From: an uncultured Prevotellaceae bacterium
GTDB taxonomy: Bacteria > Bacteroidota > Bacteroidia > Bacteroidales > Bacteroidaceae
Assembly (NCBI GenBank): GCA_900316585.1
Contig: ONDM01000002.1
Location: 289,969 to 353,968, forward strand
Direction of reading: 5' to 3'
Length of the DNA: 64,000 nt
In this document: piece after piece, positions 63,568 through 64,000 of the stretch
Layout: each line of letters begins with the position of its first letter
How positions within the stretch are numbered: the first letter of the stretch is position 1
The notes under the pieces: model-generated
What the model saw: only the letters and a program-made list of their open reading frames with translations
What the model was told of the DNA's origin: nothing
Databases searched by the model: none
Position numbers and translations under genes: made by a program

Positions 63568-64000
63568 ATGATGAAAAAAATACTGAATCCATGGGTAAAT
63601 AAGGAAGGTTACTTCTGCTTTGGGTGTTGTCCCACGAACCCTTACGGTGTACACATGGAGTTCCTGGAAGATGGTGACGATGTAGTGAGCCTCTGGAAAC
63701 CGAGTATATTCTACCAGGGTTGGCTCAACACCATGCACGGAGGAATCCTCTCTACATTGGTCGACGAGATTTCCGGCTGGGTTGTTTCCCGCAAGCTTCA
63801 GACTAGCGGCATGACTACTCATCTGGATGTTCACTATCGCAAGGCTGTGTCCACTCAGGACCCTCAGCTCACTATCCGGGCTCACATTACCGAGATGAAA
63901 CGGAACATCGCCCTCATTAATGTCACCATCCACAATTCCAGCGGAGAGCTTTGTGTGGAAGGGCAGGCTACCTATTTCTGCATGAATGCAGAGCGTGCCC
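63568..64000 (+). CDS. PaaI-type hotdog thioesterase, 3' end cut by window
   Basis: Open frame from the ATG at 63568 to the window edge (about 144 codons, no stop). An N-terminal Cys-rich CFGCCPTNPYGVHMEF segment, then the hotdog motif GWLNTMHGGILSTLVDE with HGG as the substrate-binding loop, and the strand THLDVHYRKAV, typical of PaaI-like acyl-CoA thioesterases. The start could equally be the next ATG at 63571. A minus-strand frame in the same place is a shadow. The partner of the pathway is not visible. Confidence 0.82.
   Translation, partial: MMKKILNPWVNKEGYFCFGCCPTNPYGVHMEFLEDGDDVVSLWKPSIFYQGWLNTMHGGILSTLVDEISGWVVSRKLQTSGMTTHLDVHYRKAVSTQDPQLTIRAHITEMKRNIALINVTIHNSSGELCVEGQATYFCMNAERA

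Noticed and set aside
63535..63933. Minus-strand frame of 132 codons near the window end
   Set aside because: The + strand frame here is a clear hotdog thioesterase running off the window; the minus frame is its shadow.
1..64000. CRISPR arrays, tRNAs, insertion sequences or prophage
   Set aside because: No regularly spaced repeats, no cloverleaf with a TTCRA loop, and no transposase, integrase or phage structural genes were found.

Overview
The window reads as a chromosomal segment of a member of the Bacteroidota, most likely order Bacteroidales (gut or rumen Bacteroides/Prevotella-like). The evidence is: promoters of the Bacteroides type (TTTG about 19-20 bp upstream of TAnnTTTG) before many genes; weak or absent Shine-Dalgarno sequences; BACON domains with an M64 peptidase; many exported glycosidases and esterases; and a short RpoD-like sigma factor without region 1.1. 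Base composition is AT-rich through about 56 kb and clearly richer in G+C after that. I see no rRNA, tRNA, CRISPR array, insertion sequence or prophage.

Layout. 1-9.4 kb: 3' end of a sodium/solute symporter, an exported carboxylesterase, the clpS-clpA pair, a GH43 glycosidase and an M13 metallopeptidase. 9.5-20 kb: an outer-membrane TonB-receptor-like barrel overlapping tail-to-tail with a MATE exporter, two tandem paralogous esterases, a CPBP membrane protease, superoxide reductase, an ElaA-type acetyltransferase, a nitronate monooxygenase-like flavoprotein, an exported nitroreductase and PlsC. 20-30 kb: small proteins, a lactate dehydrogenase-like enzyme, SGNH hydrolase, flavodoxin-type reductase, acyl-ACP thioesterase, a potassium channel, and an ECF sigma cassette with two copies of its own probable promoter. 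30-46 kb: trpS, lipoproteins, an AraC regulator divergent from an alpha/beta hydrolase, a BACON-M64 lipoprotein, a GH35-like/patatin operon, a DUF3089 hydrolase and a second MATE exporter. 46-54 kb: divergent GH78 rhamnosidase and GH3 glucosidase, a phosphodiesterase and a sugar-nucleotide reductase-like protein. 54-64 kb: sbcD-sbcC, a tandem pair of sigma-70 factors behind a structured leader, an AlkZ-related protein, two paralogous small proteins and a truncated hotdog thioesterase.

The most interesting unexplained signal lies between the genes. Six intergenic intrinsic-terminator hairpins carry the same apex, CTGYGAAG (a GNRA tetraloop closed by T-A and C-G), all in + orientation. Several follow a well-formed promoter by about 90-200 nt with no open reading frame between, so they look like small RNA genes. 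The best are at 29587-29679 and 54442-54546. A further hairpin-terminated unit, without that apex, sits at 21798-21940. A second regulatory theme is the ECF sigma factor, whose upstream region is copied almost exactly in front of a downstream membrane gene.

Starts were moved inward from the longest frame where a promoter motif lies inside or downstream of the longer start. All functions are inferred from sequence motifs; no database search was run.
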